From Aquatica leii (taxonomy: Eukaryota > Arthropoda > Insecta > Coleoptera > Lampyridae), in the NCBI GenBank assembly GCA_035610365.1, contig CM069432.1:11160001-11224000 (forward strand): a stretch of DNA of 64,000 nt. The letters run 5' to 3'. The notes below the pieces were generated by a model. The model made no database searches, was not told where the DNA came from, and was given only the letters and a program-made list of their open reading frames with translations. Below, piece after piece: positions 1 through 11,514 of this stretch. Numbering within the stretch: the first letter of the stretch is position 1; the number at the start of each line of letters is the position of its first letter. A program made the position numbers and the translations under genes.

Positions 1-1109
1 AAAAACGAACAGTTGCAGCAGCTGAAGGATCGCAAAGAAAGCAGTCTCTGAAATTGTTTCTAACAAATGAACGTGGTCTAAAGTTTCAAGTTTGCAAACA
101 ATTTTATTTGGCGACTTTAGGTTACGAGTTACGAAATGATATGTTACAATATTTGTTATGATCCAATGGGGGAGGTGGAGAAAAAAAGAAAGAAAGAACA
201 AATTACTTAAATTAATTACCAAGATGTTGTTGCTTACCTTTCGGCTAGCCTCACCGTAGATGGTCGTCGGGTAAAAGAAAATCGTAATTAATTCTATTAA
301 CATTATAAAGAAAAGTGACGTTAAATATTATTAATCAGAATTATTCAAGTTCCAAAAGTTCATTAATATCGTTCAATTAAAGAAATTAGAAATAATTGTA
401 GTCGAATAGGTTTACCGGATGTACGAGATAACGTTCGAACTACAAAAGTATTTACATATAAAGTCCGCACTGTTTCCACTTAAAACGAAACGCCGCGTAC
501 GTAGCGAGTAGCAGCAGTCCTGACCTCGAAGCGCGTGGACGAAATGAGCCGACGGCTAGTGATCTCCCGCGGTTCCAAATTTAATGATCTTATAAATACC
601 TCGATACTTCATTCCCCCAACCTTTAGTACAGCGCCAACGATCCACTGGGATCCTTTTTACTCTGCGACTACGATTACCGCATTAGTTCAGCGATTCCAA
701 AAGCGCACGGTCCACCATCTTCAACAGAACTCGTCAGAAAATTCCAACAGACATGTAGAAACCCCAACAGTAAAGACGAAAAGACGAAAGAACGAAAGAG
801 CTAAAATAGCGAATATTAGTTGATAAGCCTCCATTTTCTTAACCACGTGCGAAATACTAACCTACTTTATGAGTTTTGCAGCAAAATACATCGCTCTTGT
901 ATTGTATGCATCGAACGTTTAGTCGGATTTGTTATTGATTGCTAAAATAAAGCGTCGTTGTAGTAGATATTAAACGATGAAAGAGAAACTTCGTGTTTCT
1001 TACCCATCCGACGTTTCCACGCTCCTTACACAGCAATACGACAGAATAAAATGAAGTTTGTAGATGGCCGACTACTCTCGAGCGCCCTCTGTGAGCGTAA
1101 GTTAAAATC
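1..1109. other. Gene-free left edge
   Basis: No coding segment, terminal repeat or RNA gene could be supported here. A TATA-like string (tataaatacc, near 590) follows a GC-richer patch at 485-580, which resembles an LTR or promoter core, but no partner repeat or transcribed ORF was found to back it. Left as unexplained intergenic or old repeat DNA. Confidence 0.4.
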
Positions 1110-2498
1110 ATGACTCGAGGTCGAGTAATTATCCGTTTTTACGGTAAGTTGCCCAACTATCAGGCGGATTTTCGCTCAATTTCGAATTTACACGTTACAG
1201 ATAGAATTTTAAGAAATGTGTTGATTTTGAAAACGTTCTTAATTACGCCTAAAGTGAATAATCGTGGGCAAAAAAGCAAGAAAAACCGATTTGATGAAAA
1301 ACTAATAGAAGACCACATAGAATCGTACAGACCAACAATATCTCATTATAGACGAGAGCATGCTCCGTTAACACGGTACCTTCCCAGTGATATCACCATC
1401 AAAGGAATGTGTGAACACTTTAAATCTAAGGATTCAGCAAACATTTCTTACAAACTATACAGAAGAGTTGTGGCTAAGAAAAATATTTCTTTTGCCACAC
1501 TAGGGAATGAAGAATGTTTACTGTGCGAAACTTTTATTCTACACTGCCACACCAAAGAAAATACTAAACTAGATTGCCAAGAATGTCGATTATGGAAAGA
1601 TCATCATGATAAGTATAGAGCTGCCCGAAGAATATACCAGCAAGACTGTGCAAAGAAAGATGGACAGTATTTTTCAGCCGATCTCCAAAAGGCAGAATCG
1701 ATGCTTTTTTGAAATTTACTAAATGTAATATAAATCTTGTTATTGTTGTTAGGTCATTATGCTGCCTCGTTGTGATATGTTTAAAGAAATCATTTTTGTA
1801 CCACGGATAATCGCTTTCAATGAATCATTCGTTCCTCTTGGAACATAATCTGAAAAGCCATATGCATTTATCTGGCATGAGGGAATATCTGGACGAAGTA
1901 AAGATGATATCATATCGACGTTTTGTGACAATATGGTTAGATAACTGTGCTGCCCAGAATAAAAACTGGGCATTGTTCTCATTTTTTATTTATATCATCA
2001 ACTCAAATTTTGTGAATCTAAACACGTTGAACATTAAATACTTTCAATCTGGACATACATTTATGTCAAGTGATGCTTTTCATCATCAAGTTGAGTTATC
2101 ATGATTTTGAAGATTTTAAAAATCGCGTCCAATCTGCAAATTCAAAAAAAGTAAACGTTTTTGAGATGAAAATTAAAAACTTTCATAATGTAACAGATTT
2201 CACATCGCAATACAAACTAAATAAAATTGTTCCCAAGCCATATCTTCAAGATATGGTATTTATTGATCTCTGTATTTCAAAACAACTTTTAATTCTGCAT
2301 TCCAAAAAGTACATTTTGTTCTATCAAAATACGAAAAGCATTTTACCAGCCCCAACCCCCAAAGCAGTTGAAAAAGGTATTTCAAAAGAAAGAAAGAAAA
2401 ATTTGTTACACAAACTTAAAGGGATTGTACGAAATAACCGTTTGGTATTTTGGGAAAATTTGACTGAATCTGAGTCTCTTGAAGATGATTTAAATTAA
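1110..2498 (+). pseudogene. Broken transposase-like ORF with WLDNCAAQNKNWA motif
   Basis: The reading starts with MTRGRVIIRFYGKL and continues through a conserved stretch RYLPSDITIKGMCEHF and a cysteine cluster (CLLCETF, CQECRLW). After 1691 the family sequence resumes at 1753 (VIMLPRCDMFKEI), then shows HEGISGRSKDDI, WLDNCAAQNKNWALF, KYFQSGHTFMSSDAFHH and a C-terminal RKKNLLHKLKGIVRNN block ending at 2498. I recognise this as a multicopy insect protein type in which the IWLDNC and GHTFM blocks look like an RNase-H-fold (DDE-like) core; no function is proven. The copy is dead: in-frame stops lie near 1842 and 1943, and frame changes lie near 1910 and 2095. The 1692-1752 gap ends in AG and could be a short intron whose donor reads GC. 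It could alternatively be a decayed host gene copy rather than a transposon ORF. Confidence 0.6.
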
Positions 2499-2511
2499 CA
2501 AAAAAAGTTAA

Positions 2512-3200
2512 TCTATATATATAAAAATGTTATGTTGGTTTGTGTACGCTTCAAAAACTCAAAAAGTTCTGCACCGATTGAGTTGAAATTTTAACATGAT
2601 ATAAAATCCGCATCAAGGATTGTTTTTATCTATTTTTTGCATCAGTCACATATCTGCGACCGCGAGAAAACAGTTTTTTTAACGATCAGCTGTGTACCGG
2701 TGACAGCGCCATCTGCCATAAGCGATGAAAACACTCGCTGACAACTACAATAATAATGACGCAGTCACATGAGAAACAATTTCGTTCCCAATTACATTGT
2801 TTATTTACAAAAAAAATTGCATCTGATTCTGATTATTATACAATCTGAATTAAATATTCACTTAAATCAAGAATTTTTGGTGTGATAGTGTTGTGATCGA
2901 ACTGCGCCTTTCACCAAATCGTAAGTAGAGGTTATATTTTATATCAAAGATGGACAGTAAAAATATTATTAACTGACAGGCAAAATAAAAGGATTTATTA
3001 TAATTCAAGTGAATTTCTAACAGAAGTGAGTGGTTATATCTTTTTTATTACATCTAACACGTGGACGTAATTATATTATTTAGTAATTATATTATTTATT
3101 TTGGATTAACCTCACTTTTAATGTATATAAATATAATTACATTAAATGTCAACCATTCAATCACAATGTGCCACTGCGAGGCGTGGCAGGGTACAGCTAG
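2512..3200 (+). mobile_element. Short non-autonomous Helitron
   Basis: The 5' end is TCTATATATATAAAAATG and the 3' end is CTAG at 3197-3200. It is preceded by a hairpin with stem TGCCAC (3169-3174) pairing GTGGCA (3183-3188) around an 8-nt loop. The element sits exactly between A (2511) and T (3201), with no target-site duplication, as Helitrons insert between A and T. No Rep/helicase ORF is present in its 689 bp, so it depends on an autonomous partner. The internal text ATGTTGGTTTGTGTACGCTTC plus CTGCACCGATTGAG is a 5' region I associate with insect Helitrons. Confidence 0.8.
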
Positions 3201-4015
3201 TAATAAAATAAATGTTTATATCTTTGTCTTATCTGTATTTTAATCGCTTGTTTTTATAAATAAAAAAAAAATTGGAGATACGACTCTTTTGATAACACAA
3301 AATGTCGTAAGTGCATTTTTGTTTGTTTAATAACAAAATAGCATAAAATAAACTATACACAAAAATTACAGATAAAAATGTGTATGGCTTCTGTAAGTTT
3401 TAAGAAATAAAGTTAAAAAGCTTAGAAAAAAACAAAAAGTGCAAAACCTTCAATTCCTCACAACTACGCATCAAGCAGATACGTCGTTTTTGTTTGGCAG
3501 GGCAGAATGGTTTTAATGAGGTTTTTTGTTCGTTTTCTTGTTGTAAACGGAGAGAGTAAATTTAATATTTTCTTTTCTTTGTCTTTGGCAATTGACGGGT
3601 CGCTTATAAGATTAGTTTTACTTTTTTGCGCCGAAAGATCACGCTAAGAACACCTAGAGAATGTAATACAAATGCATGTCAATTATTTCACGTCGCGAAA
3701 TGTTTTTATTGCAAGTCCAGAATGCTGTAAGTCTTCTTTAGATATGACAGGGAATCGCAAACGCGACAAACTGTTGAAACATCTGAAAGGATGTGGCAAC
3801 GTAGCTCGAATAGTGTCAGAATCTTAAAAGCTGTTGAATTGTGAACCGTTATAAAACTCTGATCTTAAATTCCAGTAATCATTTTGTTTTGTTTTTTGTC
3901 AACTAATTAAAGTGTGGTGAAACAATTGCCAGGGATCACGCGATATAGATTGTTTATTTAATCCGACCGTATTCAATCAAAGTCTGGCAAAATTTCTGAA
4001 AGTTCCACTTTGACT
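3201..4015. other. Gene-free spacer
   Basis: AT-rich sequence between the Helitron and the piggyBac remnant. I see no coding segment, terminal repeat or RNA gene in it. Confidence 0.4.
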
Positions 4016-4033
4016 TTAACCCTTAAACGGCCG

Positions 4034-4124
4034 ATGTATCTCAGGAGATACATTTACATAGGAAATTTTCTACACTAAATCTTTGCAAGTTGAAACAAAT
4101 CGGGTCCCGTATCTCACGAGATAC
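4034..4124. repeat. Two subterminal palindromes of the piggyBac left end
   Basis: ATGTATCTC-AG-GAGATACAT at 4034-4053 and GTATCTC-AC-GAGATAC at 4109-4124 are near-identical palindromes 75 bp apart, 14 bp inside the left terminus. Subterminal repeats of this kind are where piggyBac transposases bind; that role is inferred. Confidence 0.6.
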
Positions 4125-4479
4125 ATAAGCAAAGAGGCAGGTTGTAAAGGTGGGGATGTACAGTGCGCGACCGGTAAACGTAGCGTGCAATGGCGGAATC
4201 AAGTAATATGAATATGGTAAGTGCAAAAGTTGTAAAAATAATCAGATTTTGATTTTTTCATCAATATCGGGTTTTCCACGGCAATAACAGGCTTTCAATT
4301 ATGCATAAAAAAATAAGTTTCACAATTGCATGTTTCTAACCTAATGAAAACTTGCTCTGATTTGTTTGTATCCTCCAGTACACATTGCCCAATATTGGAA
4401 AATATGAATTTTCAAATTTTGTGGTCATTTATTAACAAGTTTCTACTGCCGAAAAATTATAGAAGAACGCTACGTAGTA

Positions 4480-5831
4480 TTGCTACCGCCAGGAAATGTA
4501 TATGATATTGGATCGTCTTCGGACGATGACGAGATGGATTTAGATTTTCGTTTAGAACCAGAGAGTTTACCTCCCCTGGAAGTAGTTGAAAATGATTCTT
4601 CTAATGATGACGGGTTTAGCGACGATGAGATACCACTTTCAATTATTGCTTCAACTTCTTCAAAAACAACGAACATCAGATGGAAGAAGACAAAAGAAAA
4701 GATAGAAGTATCCAACTATAAATGGGCTAAAGAAGATTTTGATTGATTTGATTTTGAAGATAATAAACCTCCTATCGACATCGAATACAATGAGCCCCAT
4801 GCTGTACTTACACCTTTTCAATATTTCCAAAAATTCTGTGATAATTCGATTATTCAATACATAACAGACCAAACAGACGTAATGCCTGTGAAAAGATATA
4901 AAAAACTGCGAATGTTAATACACTTCCAGGACAACAATACAGAAGGAAATGGAGACCGTTTATTCAAAATAAGGCCCCTCCTTGAGACGATTAGACTGAA
5001 TTGTACTCACATTGAACATGAAACTCTATTATCCATAGATGAAGTGATGATTTTGTATAAAGGAACTAAAGCAGGAAATCTTTGCCAATACATGCCAAAA
5101 AAACCAAAAAAGTGGGGATTCAAGATGTTCGTGCGGGCCGGAGTATCTGGTATTGTGTATGACTTTTTCATTTACACAGGATCTACAACATTTGACAACA
5201 TGACATTTTCCCTAAAAAAATCCGAACTTGGTTCAGGTGGTAAAGTTGTTGTTCATCTTTGCAACACAATACCTGATCCCCGAAACAGTGTTGTGTATTT
5301 TGACAATTGGTTTACTTCTTTAGAGCTTATCGCACTATTAAAAAATGAATATGGAATAAATAGTTTAGTGACTATCAGGAGCAACCGCTTACTAGGGTGT
5401 ACTTTAGATGCAGACAAAACTCTTCTGAAAAAGGGCCGCGGAAGTTCTGATTACAAGGTTGATAATCAAGCAAGTATTGCGGTAGTGAAATGGGCAGACA
5501 CAAAATGTGTTACTCTTGCCAGCTCCTTGTATTGCACAAATCTGTGGTTCAAGTAAAACGTTACAGTAAAGATGAAAAAAGAAAGGTTGACGTTAATTGT
5601 CCTCAAATTATAAAACAATATAATACTCACATGGCCGGCGTTGATTTGGCCGACATGCTCATTGCCCTATACAAAACGCCATACAAATCAAGGAGATGGT
5701 ATTTGGGTATATTTAGCCAATTAATTGATATATCCATAAATAATGCTTGGCTTCTGTATAGAAGAGACATGAATGCATTTAGAAACAAAAAACATGAAAA
5801 CCTGAAAAAAAAAACTGATTCTTATTTTTAG
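4480..5831 (+). pseudogene. piggyBac transposase (DDE_Tnp_1_7), frameshifted
   Basis: An acidic N-terminus (IGSSSDDDEMDLD) leads into the DDE_Tnp_1_7 domain. The reading opens at 4480, has a stop just before 4746, and continues in the same family through TPFQYFQKFCD, MPVKRYKKLRMLIHF and KIRPLLETIR. The first catalytic Asp lies in SIDEVMILYKGTK, the second in VVYFDNWFTSLELI, and the C-terminal block is HMAGVDLADMLIALYKT, which carries the third Asp. The frame shifts near 5545 between the ADTKCVTLASSLYC stretch and VVQVKRYSKDEKRK. About 450 codons are covered, close to family length but a little short at the C-terminus, where the usual cysteine-rich finger is absent. Not functional in this copy. 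Confidence 0.85.
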
Positions 5832-5835
5832 TTTT

Positions 5836-6894
5836 ATTTTTGTTTTTATTATTCATTTGATTATTTTTGTTATTATTTTGTGTGTGTATTTTTACTGTTA
5901 TTTCTCACTTATTCTTCCCTCTATTTACACTATTTATATTTATATACGTTTTCTCCTTGTTCGTTTTTTTGTCGTCATTATGGGAATTCTTTTAGTTCGC
6001 TTCGTTAGTTTTTTGACTCTTGCATTTCCGTGTTTTTTTTAAATTATTCTCTCCACTTGTTCCTTTTATCATTCTCTGGGGATCTTTGGCTACTTGTTCT
6101 TCCTTTCTTTGTGCTTTGTGTCTTGGCTATTTCCATTTCACTTATTTGTTTCAAGTTGTACTCTTCTCCATTTATAATGTTGTTCCTAATAATGTCGTTC
6201 TTTATTTCTGATTATTTTCATATATTCTCTTTTGTTGTTTTCCAACTCTTCTTATCTCTATCAATTCTTCCTCTATTACTATTGGTATATTCATTTCGCT
6301 TAGTACTGTCTTCACGTGCTCTTTTATCTGCGATTCGATTTCGTCTTCTCTACTCTATGCATTATTATTTTCTGCTTCTTTATTTTTTTTCTAATTGTTC
6401 CATTCTCAATTTCTGTCATTTTTGCTCTAAGTTGCTGGTTATTTATTTTTATTTGTACATTTTCTTTTTTAACTTTTTGGGTTTCTTTATGTGTTATTAT
6501 TTCTTCGTCGCACTTCAGTTCTAGTACCAAAAGATATTTCTCTCGTTCACAAATTTTAATAAATGCGTATCTGTTTTTTGTTTACGTCTCGATATAAGTT
6601 ATCGCCTCTTCTTCGCTGCTCTAACTTTCTATTCTAGTACCAAAATGTATTCTTTTAGTTCGCAGGATTTATTAAATACGACTCTGTTATTTGTTTATGT
6701 CTCGATATATGTTATCGCTCCTCCTTTGCTGCTCTAACTCGCCTTGCACGGTCTTATCTTTAATCTATTTAACACTTATTTAACGGTTTCTTCTACTAAT
6801 TTACATAATATGTTTTAATGTTTCTTCATCCACAACGTGCCAGACCTTTTGCATTTATTTACTTATATCACAAATATCTGTGACATGAAGAACT
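5836..6894 (-). mobile_element. Purine-rich (minus strand) retroelement remnant with 5' tandem repeats
   Basis: The + strand is strongly T/C-rich, and the minus strand reads lysine/glutamate-rich text such as KKENVQIKINNQQLRAKM at 6324-6530, a coiled-coil style seen in LINE ORF1 and some gypsy Gag N-termini. Just upstream of it in the minus sense lie two 113-bp tandem units (6519-6744), the arrangement of promoter monomers before ORF1 in some non-LTR elements. Frames are broken throughout and no RT or nuclease motif is visible. LINE ORF1 or gypsy Gag cannot be told apart here. Confidence 0.35.
6519..6744. repeat. 113-bp tandem repeat, two units
   Basis: Unit 1 is 6519-6631 and unit 2 is 6632-6744, each opening with TTCTAGTACCAAAA and sharing GTTTAYGTCTCGATATA and GCTGCTCTAACT. 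The units differ by scattered substitutions and small indels, so the duplication is not recent. Confidence 0.75.
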
Positions 6895-9783
6895 AAAAAT
6901 TTGTAAACTTCCGTTATGTGCTTACAAGCTCCTATAAAGTTACGCCCATTATTAGAGTAAATAACTGAAGGTAAACCCCGTCTAGCTACGAATCTATCAA
7001 GTGCAGCTACAAAAACATCAATGCTCAACTGGTCTACGTAAGCGGTTAGATCTTACTGAAAAAGGCCCGGCATAGTCTACACCTACTTGTGAAAAAGGGC
7101 GAGAGATAGAAACTCTAGAAGCAAGAAGATCAGCCATTGGAGGTTGGAAAGTAATACCACGAAATTTATAACAAGTAACACATTCTCGTATGCATTTTCG
7201 AAACGATAAAATCCAGAACTTTGTTCTAATAAGAGCTTGAACAGTGTTAGGGCCAGAATGTAATGACAGATGATGATAATAAAAACATATTAATTTAGAG
7301 AGATGAGCATTTTTGGGTAGCAATAACGGGTGCTTGGCTGCTTCATGCAAAGCGGAGTAACGTAATCTTCCGCTCACCCTTTGGAAACCATAAGAATCAA
7401 TAAAAGGCGATAACGATGCTAGGTTTATTTCAGAATGAAAATAATGATTTTGAGTAATTTTTGTAAGGGATAATCTAGAACTTTCTAATTCTGCCACGGA
7501 TAACGATCCAGAAATACGTACGCCATCTCGAAGCCTTGAGCAAAAACACGACGTAATCTTAAAAAACTTGAAGTATTATTTATTTTGTCTAATAACGGAT
7601 TTGAGGTTGTATGCTTTGTAAGTAAACAATTGAAGTCTTGTTTCATTTCAGAAAGCAAAGAAGAATGCTTATTATGCATTTGAAAAAGAGGTAGCCATTT
7701 TGACTCTTCTTTGTTAAAAATTGAAGGACCAAAATATTTTGATAACCAGACTAACAAATTGAGATACAGTTAATCCTCGCGAAGAAAGGTCAGCGGGATT
7801 GTTTTCAGATTTAATGTAAGACCAAACACACTTTGAAGTTTTTTCTGTTATCGTAACAATCTTATTACACACAAACGTTTTTAATAAGTGTGGTGGAGTC
7901 ATAATCCAAGATAAAACTATCTCTGAATCTGAAAATAAGTGAACAGATTTAATGAAAAATGGCAAAGAAACAGTCACTACTGATTCGACTAAATTGGCTA
8001 ATAAAACGGCGGCGCTCAACTCCAAACGAGGAATAGACATGATTTTGAGTGGTGCTACTTTGGTTTTTGCCTTCCAAAAATAGAAATCAAAATTTGAATT
8101 TGACTGGACGCATAAGTATAGAACAGCAGAATAACCCTTTTCTGAAGCATCACAAAATCCCGCAAGCCTAATTAGAGCAGGTTTCTGTGGAAGCACGCAC
8201 CTAGGGATTTTAACGGTAGCAAGAAGAGAAATGTTTTCTGTAAATAATAACCATTTTTTTTCTAGTGCTGGTGGAATCAAATCGTCCCAACCAACTTGGG
8301 CTAACCACAAATGTTGAAGTAGAACTTTCATCAAAAAAACAACGGGTGCCAAAAAACCAAGCGGGTCTATTATCATCGTAAGGCAGCACTCGAAACAGAA
8401 GAAAGTCAGAGTTCGGACTTCAAGATAATCCTCGGATTTTTAAAGATTTTTCTTCGTCAGAAAAATCTAATTGCAATTCTATATGATCTTTAGGTAATCA
8501 GCTAAAACTTCTGGATGACTACTAGCCCATTTTCTGAGTTGAAAACCTCCGCCTTTAAATAAATCAGTTAACTGGTTTCGTAAATTTATAGCAGAAGATA
8601 CATCTTGATGACCAATTATCACATCGTCTACATATGTAGAGTTCATGATGGCACAAGACGCATCTGAATATCGTGCACCATCATCGTGAACAAGTTGATG
8701 TAATACGCGTATTGCCAAGTAGACGGAAGGAGTAAGACCATTAGTAACAGTATTGAGTTCAAACTCCTGTACATTGCCATCAGGGGAAGCGCGCCAAAGA
8801 ATATGTTGTACAGCTCTATCTTCCTTTCGAATTGTTGTCTGACGGTACATCTGCACATAACGCAACAGGATAACAACAAAATTTTAATAAAATTTGAATA
8901 AGGTCTGTTTGTACTTTGGGTCCGGGCAGTAATCGCTCGTTAAGAGAAACTTCTGTTGAATCGAGATCGGAAGCGTTAAATACAACACGAATTTTTGTTG
9001 TGGAACTTGATTGTTTAGTGACGACATGGTGCGGTATTATATACGTGGAAGGAGAAGAAGCAATTGACATATGTTCTGATATCAAGTAATCTTGCATAAA
9101 ATCACATTGTATTGTTCGAATTTTTCGGGAACACTGCGTAATCGAGTTTCTAATTTTAACAAAGACCGTAAACCTCGTGAAGAGTTTAAGGACAAAGGGC
9201 TCGAATTAGGTTTAAATGGAAGCGCTACAACATATCTTCCAGTTTCGTCACGTTTGTGAGTCTTTATAAAATGTTGTTCAATATACGAATTTGTTGGATC
9301 AGCAGGTGGAGCTCTAAAAATCCGATCCGTTTTAAATCTTTGGATAATTCAGAAAAAGTAAAGCATACTTTGCAATGTCTGATCATTATTTGGAAAATCT
9401 GTGGGACCTATAATTGTCCATCCGAAATAAGTGATAGAAGAAGGAATATGAAACGTTTTGTCAGCTAAGTGGCGAAACTGTTCTATAACACTTTCAGGTA
9501 ACTGAGAAGAAGGTATTCGACTAGCAAGTTTAGGTAAAACTAGCACAGGAATACACATTGTATGAGTTGAAAATTTTGAACGAAGACGGCAATTTACAAT
9601 ATTATGAGACTTTACTGTGGACTGAGCTGATAGCTCTGTATAAGCCAATTGCGGTTTTAACCTGAGCAACTTTACTAAAGATTCGGTAATAGCGGAAATT
9701 TGTGACCCGGGATCTATGAGGGTGCGTATTCTGTGAAAAAAACCATTTTTATTAGCAATGTAAGTCTGAACAGTTCCTAACAA
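6893..9783 (-). pseudogene. BEL/Pao Pol: protease, RT, RNase H, integrase
   Basis: The retropepsin active site reads LIDPGSQISAI near 9715, with DPGS in place of the commoner DTGS/DSGS. RT shows IRVVFNASD (about 8965) and the catalytic YVDDVIIG near 8635. RNase H shows GFCDASEKGYSAVLY and SIPRLELSA. Integrase shows the zinc-binding HHLSLHSGPNT...CVTCYKF region and QVGVDYAGPF, then jumps near 7035 to the block DVFVAALDRFVARRG, losing the segment normally between them. The second catalytic Asp of the integrase core is replaced: the text is IYSNNGRNF where the family has YSD[NQ]G (codon at 6951-6953). Several frame breaks (about 7757, 8440, 8820 and 9100-9349) confirm it is dead. Confidence 0.85.
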
Positions 9784-9825
9784 TACTTGTTTTACCTGAG
9801 GTGCTGCAAAACTAGATAAGGAAGT

Positions 9826-10873
9826 TTAGGTAAACAGAGAAACATCTGATTTATGTGAAGTAGACGGTTGAACTTCATGAGAAGTTTGCAAGGCATTCTT
9901 TACTGATTTGGAAACAACGTTAGCATGTACTGAAGCAAGATGAAGCGGTTTTTGCGTCGAATGCAATACAGTGTGATGTTTATTTCCGCCGCAAACTCTA
10001 CAAACCGCCTTAGATTTGCAATTCGAACGAGAATGATTTCCGAGGCAATTATAACACCTATTTGATTCAAGTAAGTAGTCGTATTTGTCTGACAAATTTA
10101 AATTTATGAATGCTGGACGTCGTCAATACCTAATGACTTTATAGCGTGTACACAAGTTTGATGAACGTTAAAAAAATCTTTCAAGCTTTGTAGAGTAGCT
10201 GATGATGTCACTTTAGAATTTAAAATTATATTTAAATACATAGTAGCTATGCGTCTTTTATTTTGATACCTTTCGTGTAAGGTTTGATAAGCTAAAGAAT
10301 AATGATCATCAAGTTGAAATTCTGATATTACTGACAAAGCTTCTCCAGACAGTACTGATTTCAAATATTGAAATTTTGAGATATGCGTAATGAACTGTTG
10401 TTATGTACAATCGAATTGTATAATGAAATAAATTCAGGCTACTCTTCGATATTACCAGAAAAGTTAGGCAGCGATATCTTTGGAAGCGTGGACGCGGGCG
10501 AGAAAGAGTCATGAGTAAAAGATAAAGATGTTTCTGTTTGTACTGGAAGCTGTTTTTTAAGTTTAATGTAAGTAGCTCTAACGTAAGCAATAATTTTGTT
10601 AAAAGCGCAATGAGGTTGATACAATTGGTTTTCATCTAATTGTTCTTCGGGCTTTAAAAGCGTGTAGTATTCAACAATTTGATATTGAAAACTTTCAAAA
10701 TCTGCCTCGTACCTATCTAATTTAGCATTGTAGGCTTCCAATACCTCAAATTTTTTAATTGTATAATCTTTTACTTTGTTGTAAATATAGGTCACGTTTG
10801 CAAATAAGCTTGAACGTTTGCTGATAGTTTTCGATAGCTTATCTGCAATTGATTCGACGTTGCTTTTAGCCAT
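9826..10873 (-). pseudogene. BEL/Pao Gag
   Basis: The start MAKSNVESIADKLSK at 10873 opens the Gag N-terminal region (DUF1759-like text KISLPNFSGN). A frame change near 10440 leads to GEALSVISEFQLDDHYSLAY (about 10345), and a stop or shift near 10104 precedes two zinc knuckles: CYNCLGNHSRSNC followed by CRVCGGNKHH. The protein would form the particle and bind element RNA. At least two frame breaks make this copy non-coding as it stands. Confidence 0.8.
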
Positions 10874-11514
10874 AATCGTATGAATTTATATCGTATGTAA
10901 ATGTATGCACGAATAAATTTTGAATAATTATTCTAATTTGCTTGCAATATTAATTTAAGAGTATTATTTAAGGATGCAAACAGGTGGCAATGTAGTTTAT
11001 GTAGGATTCAGAGGTTACAGAATAAATTTTATCTGGCTCGAAGGACCAATATTGTTTGTGAATAAGATTGCGCTGGTGATCGCAAATTAGTGATATTAAA
11101 GCACTTACGAGCAACAACAGTGAAACTCTTTACTTATTAGGTAAAGATTGCGACAAATAGAATACACATATACATAAATCATAAGTAAATACATGTATCT
11201 CTACAAAACAATTGATTTTATACTGGAGGACCAATGACGACAGTTAACGACACGACCACGTAATTAACTGCATCGTTAAAATTAAGAATGCTTTATGCAT
11301 CCGGTTCATAGTGTAAAAAGTAAAGAAAAAAATCAATTGTTTTTAAAAAAATCTTTAATAGCAGACTATATATATATATAACTGAACTAGTTAGTTATTA
11401 AGCATAACCATAAAAGCAGTGTGGTGGATTTTGCAGTGCGTAAAGATTGATTTTCTTTACTATTCCACCAGTTTCTTACATTGGGTGCTATAATGATGTG
11501 TGTAGAATACTTTT

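Larger units (their letters stand above)
4016..5835 (+). mobile_element. piggyBac-family DNA transposon, right end missing
   Basis: TTAA at 4016-4019 is followed directly by CCCTTAAACGGCC, fitting the TTAA target and CCC-type terminus of piggyBac elements. The transposase remnant follows in the + direction. No matching right terminus (inverse of CCCTTAAACGGCC next to TTAA) was found before 7000; the sequence passes into an unrelated pyrimidine-rich tract just after the transposase stop at 5831. The element is therefore probably truncated on its right side. Confidence 0.7.
6893..11060 (-). mobile_element. BEL/Pao LTR retrotransposon, 3' truncated
   Basis: Coding order on the minus strand is Gag (10873 down to 9826), protease (9783-9349), reverse transcriptase (9097-8479), RNase H (8376-7714) and integrase (7757 to about 6895). 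This is the BEL/Pao order and sequence style. Upstream at 11035-11050 the minus strand reads ATTGGTCCTTCGAGCC, a leader/primer-site motif I associate with this superfamily; the 5' LTR probably lies in 11051-11400, but I could not fix its start. The integrase breaks off near 6895 and no 3' LTR is seen. It lies 0.4-0.6 kb downstream of the receptor gene's last exon. Confidence 0.8.

Noticed and set aside
11370..11385. Short TA repeat downstream of the receptor gene as a regulatory site.
   Set aside because: Simple microsatellite; no supporting context.
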